A stretch of DNA of 64,000 nt from Tretioscincus oriximinensis (GCA_022410635.1 JAJVDF010000967.1:256444-320443), one strand, 5' to 3'. Positions 23,285 through 36,072 are shown, numbered from the stretch's first letter. The notes: generated by a model not told the origin, from the letters alone. Numbers and translations: made by a program.

Positions 23285-23582
23285 ATGGATGGCCCAGTGA
23301 GAAGCTGGACTGCACAAATTAAAAAGGGAGGTTCTTAGTGTCAGCAACTACTTAAGCTTTAAGAAAGGATTAGATAGATTCATGGCTTCTAGAATGGATG
23401 TCTAGAACTTGCCACCAGATTGGAGAGATCAGTAGGATTCCTCTAAATGCCATCTGCAAGCAGATAAATACTTTGCTTTCTTCTTCAGCTTGAGAATGCC
23501 CAGAAGTAATTGGTGTGCTACTATGTGAGACCAGATGGCCTATAGTCTGATTCAATAGGGTTCCTCTTATATAGAGATACCA
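23285..23582 (+). mobile_element. CR1 LINE 3' end, plus strand
   Basis: TTTAAGAAAGGATTAGATAGATTCATGG, CTTGAGAATGCCCAG and GTGAGACCAGATGGCC follow the order of the CR1 3' ends at 11346 and 42140. It is old and diverged, with the last coding bases at the left and TTCCTCTTATAT at the end. Confidence 0.75.
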
Positions 23583-23584
23583 CA

Positions 23585-25030
23585 TAATCAGTGATAAAAC
23601 TTTGTACCTTTAATGGGTGTGTGGAAAAATAAGTGTGCTGCAGCACCTGATGAAAATACTGATCCAATACTGATGCAACCTTCTATAGCACTTTTTATGT
23701 AGAAACCCTACCATAGTTATCCTGCAAAGCAGTACCACACTATTGCCTTTAACCCACATTAAATACTAGAATATTCACTTCAGAAGAGCATTCTTTGACC
23801 TGTAATATGGTTTAGGGAATTTGTTCAGGCACTATCTTATATACACCTGGGCAAAACATTCCTCTTCCTCCCCCACTCTTCCCTAAAATACATATGATGG
23901 CCAATGAGAAGCCAGTTTGCATTGCCATCACAGTACTTTCCTGGGCAGAGATTAAAACTTTTCACCCTTGCTAGCAGTATGGAATCATTTCATGGAGAAG
24001 CGAAAACCTCTTAATAGTCCTTTTCTGCCTGCCTTCCAGTATCTATTTGCTTTTAGTGAGAAAGCTATCGGAGTTTCTTTAGCAGTGAGGAGATGTGTTG
24101 AGGGTTGTTTTACTCTGACAAGGGCAGTGAATCATATTCACCATTCTGTTAATACAGAGAGCTCAAAAGTGTATTGTCTGTTTAAGTAATGTGAAGACAG
24201 ACTAGCCTACAGGCTAAAAGACTCTGGATTCTATCCCCTTACCTGAGCTTAGTTGATTTCCAATGTCTTTATACTTCAGCCTAAGGGTAAATATGTTTTC
24301 ATGGATACTATCCTTTGGAAAGGACATTAAACTGAGATCCATTCAGTCAGCTTTTGATGGCTATCTAGGCAAAAGTTAGACTAGAGGCTGTTTTCAGTGA
24401 GCACAGGGAAAGTGAAATCAGCCAACTTTATCTTTCTCTAGCTTACACACACACACACACACACCACTAATACACTAATACAGCTAAGCTGAATATCCTT
24501 AAGCAAATGCTTTCCAAAAAGCTTCAGTTTTATCCCTTTGATCATCTTAGTTGCAGTTTGTTCAAAACAATTTGTAGCTATTTGTTTTTCAACTCACTGA
24601 CTTGTTTTCCTATACCGCCTTCCAATTACTTTTCTTCTTTAAAAACAAAAACAAAATAATTTTCATCAGCTTGGCAGGGCAATCCCTGATAATCAAGGAT
24701 GATATTATAATGAACATGTAGTTGGCGATATGACATTGAAAATGTAATTCAAAGTGCATGGAGAAACATCACTTTTATTTTGGAAAGATCAACGTTAGGA
24801 CACTTGCTGCTATCACTAATCTCTCAGTTGGTCACTTCTCCAAGGGTGATAATGATAGGAGAACGTCTTGACTGGAAAATATCAGTCCGTGGTTGTTGCT
24901 AGTTGTAGCAGTCAAATTTACAGCTCATCACAGTCTGCATCTTAGAGTGTACACTGTTCAAAGACTGAATATGTAAACAAGGATCTCTAATCCACATTAG
25001 TGGATATATTGTAATGTTGTGACAGGGTTA
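23585..25030. other. Intergenic stretch, no gene recognised
   Basis: No gene found. A (CA)n run of about 22 bases lies at 24443-24464. Confidence 0.45.
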
Positions 25031-25032
25031 TG

Positions 25033-25303
25033 TTTTAAGAAGAAGAATTTGGTTTTTATATCCCACCTTTCTCATTCGAATGGTTTATAAGGGTAATTTT
25101 TTTTCCCACCACGTTAATGGTGGTACTCATTAATCTAATTGAAATGTAGCTTGCAAATCTACTTTCTTTCAAATAGTTGAGTTGGTTAAAGCTGAAGGCC
25201 AGTAGAGGGCATTCACCCCTCTCCATTTCTCACACAGGGCCTCGAAACTGCACCTCTCAGTTGAAAGACCAGCTCTTAGCGACTGTACCATTCGTGCCTT
25301 AAA
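25033..25303 (-). mobile_element. tRNA-Lys-like SINE (family K), diverged full-length copy
   Basis: On the minus strand it starts AAGGCACGAATGGTACAGTCG and has GTTTCGAGGCCCTGTGTGAG at the B-box position. It continues through CTTCAGCTTTAACCAACTCAACTATTTGAAAG and ends GAGAAAGGTGGGATATAAAAACC before TTCTTCTTCTT. The order matches the cleaner copies at 43811-44130 and 57484-57808, so this is an older member. Confidence 0.75.
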
Positions 25304-25309
25304 TATGTT

Positions 25310-28300
25310 TTAATTCTTTATAAATTTTATCTTTTTCATTCTTAGTAAATATATTTTTAAATAAAACAAAATAAAAATCCTGCCATTCATCTGAGGAGTT
25401 TTGTAAGAATCTCCAAAAAGGTATCAGAAAAAGTGTGTAGAAAGGAGGTTGAAGGTTGAGGACTTCATCAGTCGCCCAGAATGATCACAAATGAAAATGA
25501 AGCTATAGTAACTGTATATTTTGTTTTTGGAAGAACTGACATTAAGTTATACTTACAATGAATTATTTTACTGGTTGGTCTGTTGCATTTATGCTATAAA
25601 ATACTCTGTAATAGTTACTTGCAAGCTAATATTCATGAGATCTTAAGATAAAAGCTCCAAATTCAACCCTGGTGAAACACAATTAAGTTTTGATGAGCTG
25701 AAAAGAAGCACATTCCACAAATAATTTCATTCTTCACACACTGCACAGATGTAACCTCTTTTCTTATGTCAAGAAATGTTGATAAATTGTTAACAAGGAG
25801 GCAGGAACTGGAAGAAACAAGTTGATGTTCCCTTCAAAGCAGTTTCACCTAGGCAACTATTTCAGGCAGAATGCATTTGGATGAACATCTGAATACTTAT
25901 TCCATACCAGGTAATCTAATAAAGATAAAAGGATTTCTGGTAGTTGTATGGCAAACCCATCTATTTTCTTGACAAAGATAAGGAAGTAGTTTTCCATTCA
26001 TTCTCTTATTCTAGGTAGATCCAGGGATTTAATCTGGGACCTTTAATATTCAGCACTGATATTCTACTTCTGATCTTGGTATTAAGATGCATATTCATAA
26101 GGATGTTTATTTGGCTCTTTATTACAGTAAACTGTGTTTCTGTGCTGAGTTGCACTGAGGGATATAAACCATCAGAACAGTACAGATATTTCTATAGATC
26201 TCAAAAAGAGACCAAACAGCAAGGACACAGAGTAGCAACATGTCTGAAAGTCTGTGTGATATAGTTTTTCAAATCTGTTAATACTGTGCTCTAGGTAAAC
26301 AATCTGCATAAATGAATTAGAGGCCTTCATTTATATGAAGCATACCTCACTGCCAAGCCGATGGCATAGGAAGAAGACCGGAACTGCCAAATTTATGCAT
26401 TTCAACTTCCACAAAGTCAGCAGAGATTCTGACTCAGCTGCATTTGGAAATTTTGCTAGCCTTCCTCTGGACAGAATCATTGCCATGAAGTTAAAATTAT
26501 CCTGTAAAATAGGATGTTCAAAGTCATGTCACTTGCAACTCCCCAACAGGCATTACTTAAATAGCTACTGAATAGTAGCAATAGCAGGCCAGCTTTTCAA
26601 ATGCTTCACTGTGGATGTGTCTCCATTAGAGAACAAAGGCACTTTAGGAGAGACCAGTTTCCATGACTCCCAAAGCGGATATGTTGCCCTGAGAGCCTGA
26701 TTGAGGTGCCTTTACCATATAATGGAGATGCAGCCTTTATCAAAAATCTGAGTATCAGGAGATGGAAGATACTAAGGCAGTTTGCTATATCACAAACAGC
26801 AAATATATCTCTTAGTGATGAAATATCAGGATGAATTTTGGGTACACTTATCCAGCAATAAGATATATTACATTCAGTTGAACCTTCCCCTAATAGAACT
26901 CGAGGGCTACACTGTTAGTCTAATATTTGTCCAACTGAATGCCATGGATAACCTTTGATCCTCAGATCCTATTCATTTATGAGTTTTAAATAGTCTATAC
27001 TATTGAGTAAGACATATCCTAAGTTCAAGGAGTCTTTTCTACAAGCAAATTGCTCAGGATTGCATCTGAAAAATCAAAAACACTAACCATAGAAGATATA
27101 GTCATGCATTTATAATCAGCATATTTATTATACGTGATGAAGTCACTATTGTAATGATACCCTGAAATGATTTTTCTTCAGACTGAAGTACCTTACAACT
27201 GCTGATTGGAATGCAAAGATATGTAAACATAATGGAAAGTTGCTTTTCTTTTTCCTTTTTTTTCCAGAAAAGGTAATTACTGCATTTGCTTGTAAAAATA
27301 AACCGGATCCTTTTTCAAAAATTACAAATTATTACCTACAAAAGTTTTGCTTAAGGATAACGTTGTCAGTCACTATTGAGTTACCTGCTTCCCAACTACA
27401 AGTTTAAAATCACTAGTTCTTTTAAAATCAAGACACACATTTGCAAGTACATTTACACTCCCCTCCAATCTTCCTCACAATTCCCTCTGTCCTCGTTACA
27501 TTTCCTGGTATTCTCATGACATCAGAAGGCCCAGAAGTCACTGCTGTGCTTGCCTTACCACAATTCCCAACATTCTCTATGAGCAGAGAGCCAATGGATT
27601 TTTTACAGTGAAGTTCAAAGTCTCACGAGATTTAGCATGTTCATGTAAGGAAGTTTTCTTTTGGATTATGAAGAAGTCTGCTGCTGAATCGGGAAAAATG
27701 GGAGGGGGGGAAGCAGGGCAAAAAGCTTTTTTAGTGAGTGTATGGCTGATCCTCGGTGAGTAGGATCTGATTTACTAATTGAACTGCTTCTTCACATAAT
27801 TTGGATCAATTCATTCACTCCTAGGATTTCAAATACTGTAAATCAGTCAAACTGGAGCAGCATATACAGCCAACCTCAGCATTTCAATATATGTCTACAG
27901 ACGATATGATGGAGATTAAGAAGTTCAGAAAGTTAAAAAAAAAATCAAAATTCTTACTTTTGAATTTGAATGGAAATGGTTAGGAAATTGAAAAGTGGAG
28001 AAATGTTCTCTTTGTATCCAGGACCAGAAGTTAGGCTACCTATCTTCTCGGGTCTTGCTCTTGCTAAAACACTCTTAATATTCCCATTAATTCAAAAGGG
28101 GGTTCCCAGTGACACTTTGCCTCACTCTTGTAGAGCCCAACATGAGTGGAGAGGTTATCCATAAGATGCCATATGTTTTAATTTAAAAATGCTATAAAGT
28201 GGCCTAGAAGATTATTTATCAAAATTCAAAATATGACATGGGCATATTGGAGCTATTGTTAAATCTATGAATTATCTTAATAGAGTTTTATAAATATAAA

Positions 28301-28385
28301 TATAAAGCAAAGGCTGTATCAACAGCAGGAGGCATTATAACAGAGAAAGCAGCTTTTGAAATCCAATCAGTAAATATCTTTTCTA
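25310..28385. other. Intergenic stretch, no gene recognised
   Basis: AT-rich DNA with chance frames only. It holds one inverted-repeat element at 26611-26738, listed separately. Confidence 0.45.
26611..26738. mobile_element. Inverted-repeat element G with CTGCATC-type end
   Basis: The left arm TGGATGTGTCTCCATTAGAG then AAAGGCACTTT (26612-26645) pairs with the right arm AGGTGCCTTT then ATAATGGAGATGCAGCCTTTA (26704-26738). The right end, read on the minus strand, is TAAAGGCTGCATCTCC, matching the end shared by other palindromes in the window. The stem differs from those of the other copies. Confidence 0.65.
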
Positions 28386-28387
28386 TA

Positions 28388-28612
28388 TATAGTCTGCCCT
28401 AGGCCAGTTTATCCCCAGGGGTATAAACTAGCCTAGGATACTTTAACCCTGGGTATAGTCTGGCCTGGAGGGATATATTCTGGCCTGAGGGGTATAATCT
28501 GGCCAGGAGGTGTATACTCTGGCCTTTACGCCAGTTTATCCCTCGGGGTATAATCTAGTTTAGGCCATTTCAACCTCAGGCATAATCTGGGCAGGGGTAT
28601 ACTCTGGCCTAT
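28388..28612. repeat. Degenerate minisatellite, about 20-24 bp units
   Basis: The unit GGTATAATCTGGCCTGGAGG is repeated with variation (TATAGTCTGGCC, TATATTCTGGCC, TATAATCTGGCC, TATACTCTGGCC). A larger block starting GCCAGTTTATCCC occurs at about 28412 and again at about 28540, giving a higher-order repeat of about 125-130 bp. It ends about 30 bases before the gypsy relic. Confidence 0.8.
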
Positions 28613-28639
28613 AACACCGCCTCAATTTAATGATGATGC

Positions 28640-30000
28640 TAAATAAATTCGCCCCTTCTTATTGAAGTTGGTTCTTTACATCCAAGTCCAAGAAGTCTCC
28701 TTCCCTGATGAACCATCCAAGATCACCTTTGCAACTGGAAAATTGTTGGGCAATGTGGCAGACTGGGCAAAGTCACTTTGTAGCAATCCAGATGCACATG
28801 TACATATGCTGGACACTTTTCTTAAGGCCATGGTGGAACATTTTAGAGACATGGCATGACAGAAACAGGTATTACTGGAACTCCAGTCTATCACCCAAAG
28901 AGACCGCACTGTCACCCAGTACACATCTTGTTTCCATACCTTTGTGGCTGATTGCAGCCAATTAAATGATTTTGGGCTTGGTCTTTTCTATAAACGTGGC
29001 TTAAATCTGGCTATACATTCCTTTGCTGTTCACCAACAACAGCTAGACACTCTGCAATGTCTGCTTTATTGGCCTCTGACTTAGAGTCCAGAATCACGGG
29101 CCTCCAGCTTGCAAATCAACCCATGCCCATTCAAACCTCAAGCAAGTCACAATGTTGCGGCTGTCCGTCTGAAGAAGAAAAGACACATCACCGTACTTCT
29201 GACCTCTGCCTCTACTGCGCTGAAAACTATATTGCCTCTGATTGCCCTGCCAAGCTTCTCATGACCCAATCTCCATCAGCATTCCCTGGACAAACATCTT
29301 CAACTCAACACCAATGACCACAACCTCCTCAATTTAAGCAACAGAATACACCAGCACCGAACTCTATCCCTTCGGGTTCTACTCCCCATCCCCGTCCCAC
29401 CTCTTCTAGCTGTTACTCCTTTTCCAACTTCAGCCACCCTATAAAGTCCACTGTTCTCTTGCCTTCAGAAAGCTAGGGTCTCCTGCAGTCCAACTGCCAG
29501 GAATCCTTCACTAAGGACCACTTATTGCTTTCTTCCCACCTTATTCTGGATTTATGGATCTAATTGCCTGGCTCTGTGGAGATTTGTATCCAGGCCATGA
29601 TCAATTCCGGTACTTTCAAGACAATTTTTTGACTTATGATGGAAACCAACCCAGTCCTCTAGTCTTGTCTAAAACTGTGCTGCTAAAGTCCCGTATCCCT
29701 GATCATGTTGAACAATTGGAATTTTTTGTGGCTGAATCCCCTTTCTTTCCAGTTATCCTTGCTAGCAATTGGTTTGTCCCACACGATCCCTCATTCTTAT
29801 GGTTTTTTATTTATCCAAGTGCCTATTTCACAGGACCGATGGTCCATTGTCAGCCCTCACTATGTCCACTCCATTTTCATGCTTCCTGATATATATCTCT
29901 ATGCTTCACAGATCCTTGAACCCACTAGGTGCATCCCACCTGAATTCCATGACTTTGCCGATGTTTTTAGTGACTATCACTAAAAAAGCCAAAGGAACTT
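28640..30000 (+). mobile_element. Ty3/gypsy LTR retrotransposon relic: gag, protease, start of pol
   Basis: Frames in series resemble a Ty3/gypsy polyprotein of the kind with a capsid-like gag. Frame 28662-28859 has KITFATGKLLGNVADW, matching the gag segment usually read as K(V/I)AFxxxxLxGxAxxW. A CCHC zinc-knuckle remnant (CLYC, then SDC) lies at about 29207-29245, with one position lost and no His. A stretch at about 29740-29800 resembles the end of an aspartic protease domain, and EPTRCIPPEFHDFADVFSD near 29917-29972 is the start of the reverse transcriptase region. Several stops and frameshifts break it. I see no LTRs; the right side ends in a SINE. Confidence 0.75.
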
Positions 30001-30004
30001 AAAG

Positions 30005-30190
30005 CAATTTCCGTAATCTCTATACCTCTCTTCACAATAGACACCTTGAGAAGCAGGTAGGGCCTAGTGTCCAAAGATCTGTGAGTAGTCCAAGGTCACC
30101 CAGCTGGCTTTTGGGCAGGAGTGTGGAATCAAACCGCGAGACTTCCAGATAACAGTCTGACACTCTAACCACTATACCACACTGGCTGTC
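30005..30190 (-). mobile_element. tRNA-type SINE, minus strand
   Basis: On the minus strand: GTGTGGTATAGTGGTTAGAGTG (A-box region), then a B box eroded to GGTTTGATTCC, then CCAGCTGGGTGACCTTGG. It matches the 5316-5562 copy and lacks much of the 3' tail. Confidence 0.8.
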
Positions 30191-30194
30191 AAAT

Positions 30195-32150
30195 TAAGAG
30201 ATTGATGAAGAGCAAGAGAGACATTTCTCCTAATTCCAAACAATACAATTGTATTTTTTATGCTCTTTGGGTCTGCCAATTAGTAACAAGGGAAAAATTT
30301 GAAAACTGGTCAGATGCAAACAATTCCTTGACACTAGGAGCTTCAGTGACATCTTGATGTTGATTCTAGTGTCAGCACTGATAAATGAGTTCTGAAGGCA
30401 AAGCTTCACATTTTACTTTTAACTCCACAGTAGCAAATCAACTCAGCTATTTGGATGGTACCTTTAGCTACTCTTGGAGAGATTCCCCTGACTCCTTCTA
30501 CTGATGTCCGTCTGTATCTTTTATACCTTCAATAAAGATGCTGCTATCCCCAGGCACTTTTCTTCAAACTTATCCCTCCTTTGCTTTTCCTTTGAATGTA
30601 TATGGACTGTCCTTCTGCCTCCCTTTCCAGCGTATCTATTTAGAAAACAAATAACCTTGGATGACAGATGTTATTCCAAGGCCACCATCAAGAATTTAAA
30701 AGGATTAAAATATCTTACTCTTTTGTCACATTTTCAATGTTGCATTCAGATATTTAGTAAAAAATATCACAAGTGCTTATGTTACTTAAAGCATTTTTAT
30801 TTGAATTTAATATAAAGAGTGTGTTTGTGTGTGTTAAAAATACTGTTGTCACTAACTTTACATAGCCCTGTAGGCAAAGTACAAAACACATCCTCACTGG
30901 AGATAAGGATACTATGGTATTTGGTTATAAGATTATTTATTATTTATAAAATATCTTTTTTGATAATAGGACACTCAAGGCAGCTACACTTCAATAAAAT
31001 AAAAGATACAATAAAATATCAAGCATACTTGATGATTTAAGCTATACATACTAAAAACCATTGGTCCTATTTTGATGCTATAACTATATAATTATTTCTC
31101 TGTTCCTTTCCAATTACTATTTAAATGAATAATTTTAGTAACATAGAAAAATATCCTAGTATAAACTCTGTTTTCAACAAAACGTCCCTCCAACTCAAGA
31201 TTGATTACTTCCGACTCTCTATTTTTTTATTAAAACATATATTTTTCTCATGTTTGGCTTTCCTATTAACTATAGCCATTCACTGGCACAATATTCAGTT
31301 TTCTGTTTCATATAAAATTGCTGTGAGCAAAAGCATGCAACATACTTGAACATGCACAGTATCATAAATCTGGAAGAAATAAATTAAATAAAAAATAAAA
31401 TAGATTGTTGAGACTCTGAGTAGACTTAATGGAGTGAGATGAGGAAGAAAGATGATTTCTCATCCTTAGACGTATCATATTATACATAAATGGCAAAGGT
31501 CACCATGGTAAACAATCAATATAATTAAAAGAAATAGCATTATTGAGAGAAATATCTTGTCAATAATCATTTATATTAGATTTACAGAGTGCAAATGTGA
31601 ATGTAACTACTCAAAAGTAGGTTTACTGTAGTAAAAAGAATTTATTCAAGCATGACTAGGTTCAGGATTAGTGTATTTTTTCTGTGTTTTGTCCAGTCTT
31701 ATCCTGATCTATGAATGTTATTTTGCTTTCAACCTAAATAATATCTGTCCAAAGTGAAGCAGAAAATTAGATGATACAGTGAAGGTTTGTGGTATTGTTT
31801 CTAGTATCTGTCACAGATTTTTTCGAACGGCTGATAATGAGAATTCAAAGTCAAACGATTTAACTCTAAGAAAATTGAAATGAATTTGTAGAAAATAAAT
31901 TTTCTTTCACCTGGGAAAGAGGGAATAACTACTATAGTTAATATAAAGAAACAAATGTAATTATGATGGTGTAATGTGTAAATATTAAATTTAATATAGT
32001 AAAACTATTAGGGTTTTTTAAATGCTTTGTCACTATCAGGCTTTTTTCCTTTTAAAATACAGATGCTTATTATATATTAGTGATGCTTTGAGCTTAACTG
32101 AAACAATAGCTCTTTTGGAACTGCAGATTATATCCCAGAATAGAGATCTG
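30195..32150. other. Intergenic stretch, no gene recognised
   Basis: Very AT-rich. Frames up to 103 codons occur (for example 30504-30815) but none resembles a known protein and base composition does not change across them. Confidence 0.45.
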
Positions 32151-32155
32151 TTAGA

Positions 32156-33240
32156 ACATAAGAAGAGCCATACTGGATCAGACCACAGCCCATCAAGTCC
32201 AGCATTCTNTCTCACACAGAGGCCCACCAGATGCACCTGGGCAGTCTGAACACAGGAAAGCAAAATATGCTCCTGTTTATGACTCCCTACAAATGGTATT
32301 TCAGGAGTCCTGCCTGTTGCTCCATCCCGGAGGCAACATCCAGACATCCATCCTAGTATCCATTTATACCCTTGGTGTCCATAAACCTGTCTAGTCCTAT
32401 CTTGAAACTATCCAAGCTGTTAGCTACCACTACCTCTTAAGGAAGTAAATTCCACAGGCCAATGACCCTCTGGGTGAAAAAATACTTTCCTTTGTCTGTT
32501 CTCACTTTTCTACCCAACAGTTCTAAGGAGTGCCCTCTGGTCCTTGTGTTGTGTGATAGAGAAAACATTTTTTCTCTATTCACCCTGTCGATCCCATGCA
32601 TGATTTTGTATACTTCAATCAAATCACCCCTCAAACGTCTCCTTTCAAGGTTGAAGAGGCCCAGACATTGCAGCCTTGCTTCGTAAGTGAGGTGCTCCAG
32701 ACCCTTGTTCATTTTTGTTGCCCTTTTCTGCACCTTCTCCAGTTCCAAAATATCCCTCTTNAGATGTGGTGACCAGAATTGAACACAGTATTCCAAATGT
32801 GGCCTCACCTTAGATTTATAAAGAGGCAAAACAACATTTGCTGACTTGTTTTTGATTCCTTTCCTAATTATCCCCAACATGGAGTTTGCCTTTTTTGTTG
32901 CTGCTGCACACTGGGTTGACATTTTCATTGAATTGTCCACTAACACCCCAAGATCCTTTTCTTGCTCGGTCACAGAAAGCTTGGTTCCCATCAGGTGGTA
33001 GGAGTATTTTGGGTTTTTTGCCCCAATATGCATGACCTTGCACTTGCTTAAGTTGAAGTGCATTTGCCACTTTGATGCCCACTCACCCAATTTCAATAAA
33101 TCACTCTGGAGTGCCTTACAATCATTTTCAGTTTTCACTACCCTGAACAGTTTAGTGTCGTCAGCAAACTTGGCAACTTCACTATTTACCTCGGCATCCA
33201 GATCATTTATAAATATATTGAAAAGCAGGAATAGAAGAAG
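32156..33240 (-). mobile_element. CR1 LINE, 3' third, minus strand, nearly intact frame
   Basis: The minus-strand frame begins near 33240 with INDLDAEVNSEVAKFADDTKLFRVVKTEND, so the reverse transcriptase catalytic FADD box is retained at about 33150-33170. It continues without a break to RVIGLWNLLP at 32437. Landmarks are HFNLSKCKVMHIG, KDLGVLVDNS, LPLYKSKVRPHLEYC, WSPH, LEKVQKRATKM and RRRLRGDLIEVYKI, all typical of the CR1 thumb and C-terminal region. The 3' untranslated part ends in TTCTTATGTTCTAACAG. The copy is 5'-truncated, and one N falls in the frame at 32761. It is the youngest-looking CR1 in the window. Confidence 0.92.
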
Positions 33241-33299
33241 AGTAATTTTAAAAGTAATATATATAAAATCTAAATAGAATTATCTTTTAGTTTAGTTGG

Positions 33300-33552
33300 A
33301 GAGGTTCGCGCGCGGTTTTCTAAAATCCCCCAAACTCCAGGGACTCTCTCCTGGCGATTTTCTGCCCTTCTTCCTTGGGCTGGAAAGAGGAAGTGACTGA
33401 GCTGGTTTGCTAGCTCCTCTCTCACACTCCACCAGCAGTTCCTCCCCCTTCTGGGGCTTATTTTTNCAGGAAAAAACCTGCTTTTTAAACTTCTAAAATC
33501 CCCAAAACTCCAGGGATTCTGTCCTGGCGATTTTCTGCCCTTCTTCCTTGTT
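33300..33552. repeat. Unclassified GC-richer insert with a 60-bp direct repeat
   Basis: TTCTAAAATCCCC, AAACTCCAGGGA, CTGGCGATTTTCTGCCC and TTCTTCCTTG occur together at 33318-33377 and again at 33491-33550, 173 bp apart, with a handful of differences. Between them is a segment with GCGCGCG to the left and a pyrimidine-rich middle. It may be an LTR-like or SINE dimer remnant. Class not recognised. Confidence 0.6.
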
Positions 33553-33559
33553 TTTTTAG

Positions 33560-36005
33560 ACTTATATTCCTCATTTATACTGAAATCATATGGGAAAAGC
33601 TCTACAAATGCATCCTTCTGAACCCATGTATAGAAACTCTCAATACACATATATATTTGGAACGACTTTGAACATGAAAAGGAGAAAAGAAAGTGGTCTT
33701 GGAATAGCCAGTACAGTATTTTGATGAAATATGAAGTTTGCAATTAATTGATCCCATTTTTGATTGGATATCTTACTGCTATTCTGCCAAAATAACTTTA
33801 TGCCAACAAAACAAACTGCAAAATAATAAAAATGCCTAACAAAGGATTTACAATATTGAACTACAGTATAATGCAATATCAAAAAAGTTAACGTTACAGA
33901 AAGGATAGGCAATAACTAAGTGAAATGAGATTCATCAAAGGAAATTACTGTATATTAATTTGGCTTTGGTGTTTTCTCAACAAATGTTTCTTAAAAGCAG
34001 ATAGGCACATTTGCTACTTGAAAACTAGCAAATCAATGAAAAGTATAACACAGTTTACAAAAAGGCATGCCTTCCCATTAAACTATTACTCATTGCAGCT
34101 GTAGGTGCTGTAACATAATACATTCCTGCATGGGGAAAAAACTACGGTATATACACTATGGTTCTGAGTAAAAGCAACTGGAATATCAGCTATTTCTGAT
34201 GTGAATCCATTAGAAGTTGTTTACCTGTTAGTGTTTTGAAGCTGTAAATTTTCCTCACTAAGGCCACTTCACTATTGTGTCACTCACAGATCTGACTCAT
34301 CAAGAGGCTACTCTCATCTGCTCCCATTGAGTAATCTTTGGTCAGGTAGCAGGGCCCTAAGAAGCTGTGATAGAATCTATACCTGAGCGAGCCATGCTAA
34401 GATTGAAAGGATAGCTGAGGCACACGTCAAAGACCATCACCATAACAGACAATCCATCCAACTCTTAGAAGTTATTGGCTGGGACTGTTTTAAGTTGGGG
34501 CCCATAAACAATGCATTTCCAAGGCTCCCCCAGTAACTATGCATAATAGCACTAAGCTTCTTTCAACTAGAAGTCCAGAATAGCTGATCACTGCAACTCC
34601 TACACGATTTGCTGGTCCAACCCACTACTGAGAAATGTTTTCAGAGATTGGTCTGCAGCTTTAGTGCATGGAGAAAAGAAGACATTTCAATAGCTTTCCT
34701 GGCCTAGTTTTTAATGGCATCCCTAAGTCGACAACATAAGTAAGTGATGCTGCAGAAGTGAATTTCAGAAAATAATAAAACAAAATGACCCTCTTGAATC
34801 ACCTCCATCTCCAGTCCAGTATTTTTTATGGCAATCCTATGTTAACTAGACGCTGCAGGTGCCATAAACTGCATTTTTTCAAAAGATAATAATTGGCAAT
34901 AATAATAATTTTCAAAAGATAATAATTCCACACACACGCCTCTATGTAGTGCATTTTAAGAAATAATGGGCTCTCAGCCTGCTCACACCTACTTTGCTAT
35001 TATGCAGCTGTGATGGCGATCTACTCTTGACTCAGCACTGTGCTGCCATGGAAATGAGAGGGACACTGGCATCACAGTGACATAGGTCCCATATGCCAGA
35101 TCTCTAATTGGATGCTGGAAGCAAGGTCTCGCATTACTTCAGGCAAGATCTCGCTCTAGCAACGAGGAAGCCCTTCCTGCCATGTCTTCATGGGGGATTG
35201 TAGCACTGCCGTTAAAGCCTCTGACACCAAATCACTATTTTTCTGATCTCCAAAGTACCGAGGCAATGGGCCTTTTCTGTGCAATCAGGGCGGATTTCTG
35301 CGATTTAGTCCAGTGCTTCAGAGCACTCCCATTGAGGTAGGTTCTGACTATATGGACGAGGCCTATGTTTGTGTTAAATGGCTATTTGCAGATATCAAAT
35401 CACTCTCCCTGAAAACTAAATTGCTATTCTAACAGTTACTACTTCAGAAGCTCCTTTATTTTCAAGTCCTTGAAACAGACTAGTGTTCCATAATTTTAAG
35501 ATAGCAAGAAGCCACTAAAAAATTGCTCAGCCATGGTTAACCCAAGTTGCCACAATCATATTGTTTTATACTGTCAAATACATATATGAGTATCACCATC
35601 AGATGTGGTAAAGGATATAGCTGCATTCAGATCAGGCTTATCAAAAATTTCAGCTATTGCCTTTCACAAAAGCTCACATACACAAACCCTTCCTCTCATT
35701 TTAACATGGCTTATTCTTCTAAGCACCTTTCAGATGATATACTTATCCCAGAAAACTCTGAGCAATGTGAAATGCGTTTGTTTCCTTTCCTTGATTTTCA
35801 TTGCAATTTCTTACACCAGTCAGGACACAAACCATGTCAGTCCTTTCAGAAATTAAACAAAATCCAGATAGAACTGTTTGTTATCTGTGGTTGCTTTGAT
35901 AACTAAATAATACAGCACAGCCAATGCGTCTATTAAATTAAGCTGTATTTCTTCTCAGATGGTGTTTAATATCTTCTTTTCAACATATATGCAGAATGGA
36001 CTTGC
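33560..36005. other. Intergenic stretch, no gene recognised
   Basis: AT-rich with a moderately GC-richer block at 34960-35360 that I cannot classify. TTTTCAAAAGATAATAATT occurs at 34877 and again at 34909. No exon recognised. Confidence 0.45.
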
Positions 36006-36008
36006 CTC

Positions 36009-36009
<1 letters not shown>

Positions 36010-36040
<31 letters not shown>

Positions 36041-36072
36041 CACGCATGCACGCGCGTGCGTGCATGCATATG
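36010..36072. repeat. (TG)n/(CG)n alternating purine-pyrimidine tract
   Basis: A TGTG run is followed by GCGCGCGCACGCATGCACGCGCGTGCGTGCATGCATATG. More than 55 bases alternate purine and pyrimidine almost perfectly, the pattern that favours Z-DNA. Confidence 0.9.

Noticed and set aside
28388..28612. CRISPR-like array
   Set aside because: Units are contiguous and degenerate without unique spacers, and the genome is eukaryotic; it is a minisatellite.
30504..30815. 103-codon plus-strand frame
   Set aside because: No family resemblance, no composition change and no neighbouring gene; chance frame in AT-rich DNA.
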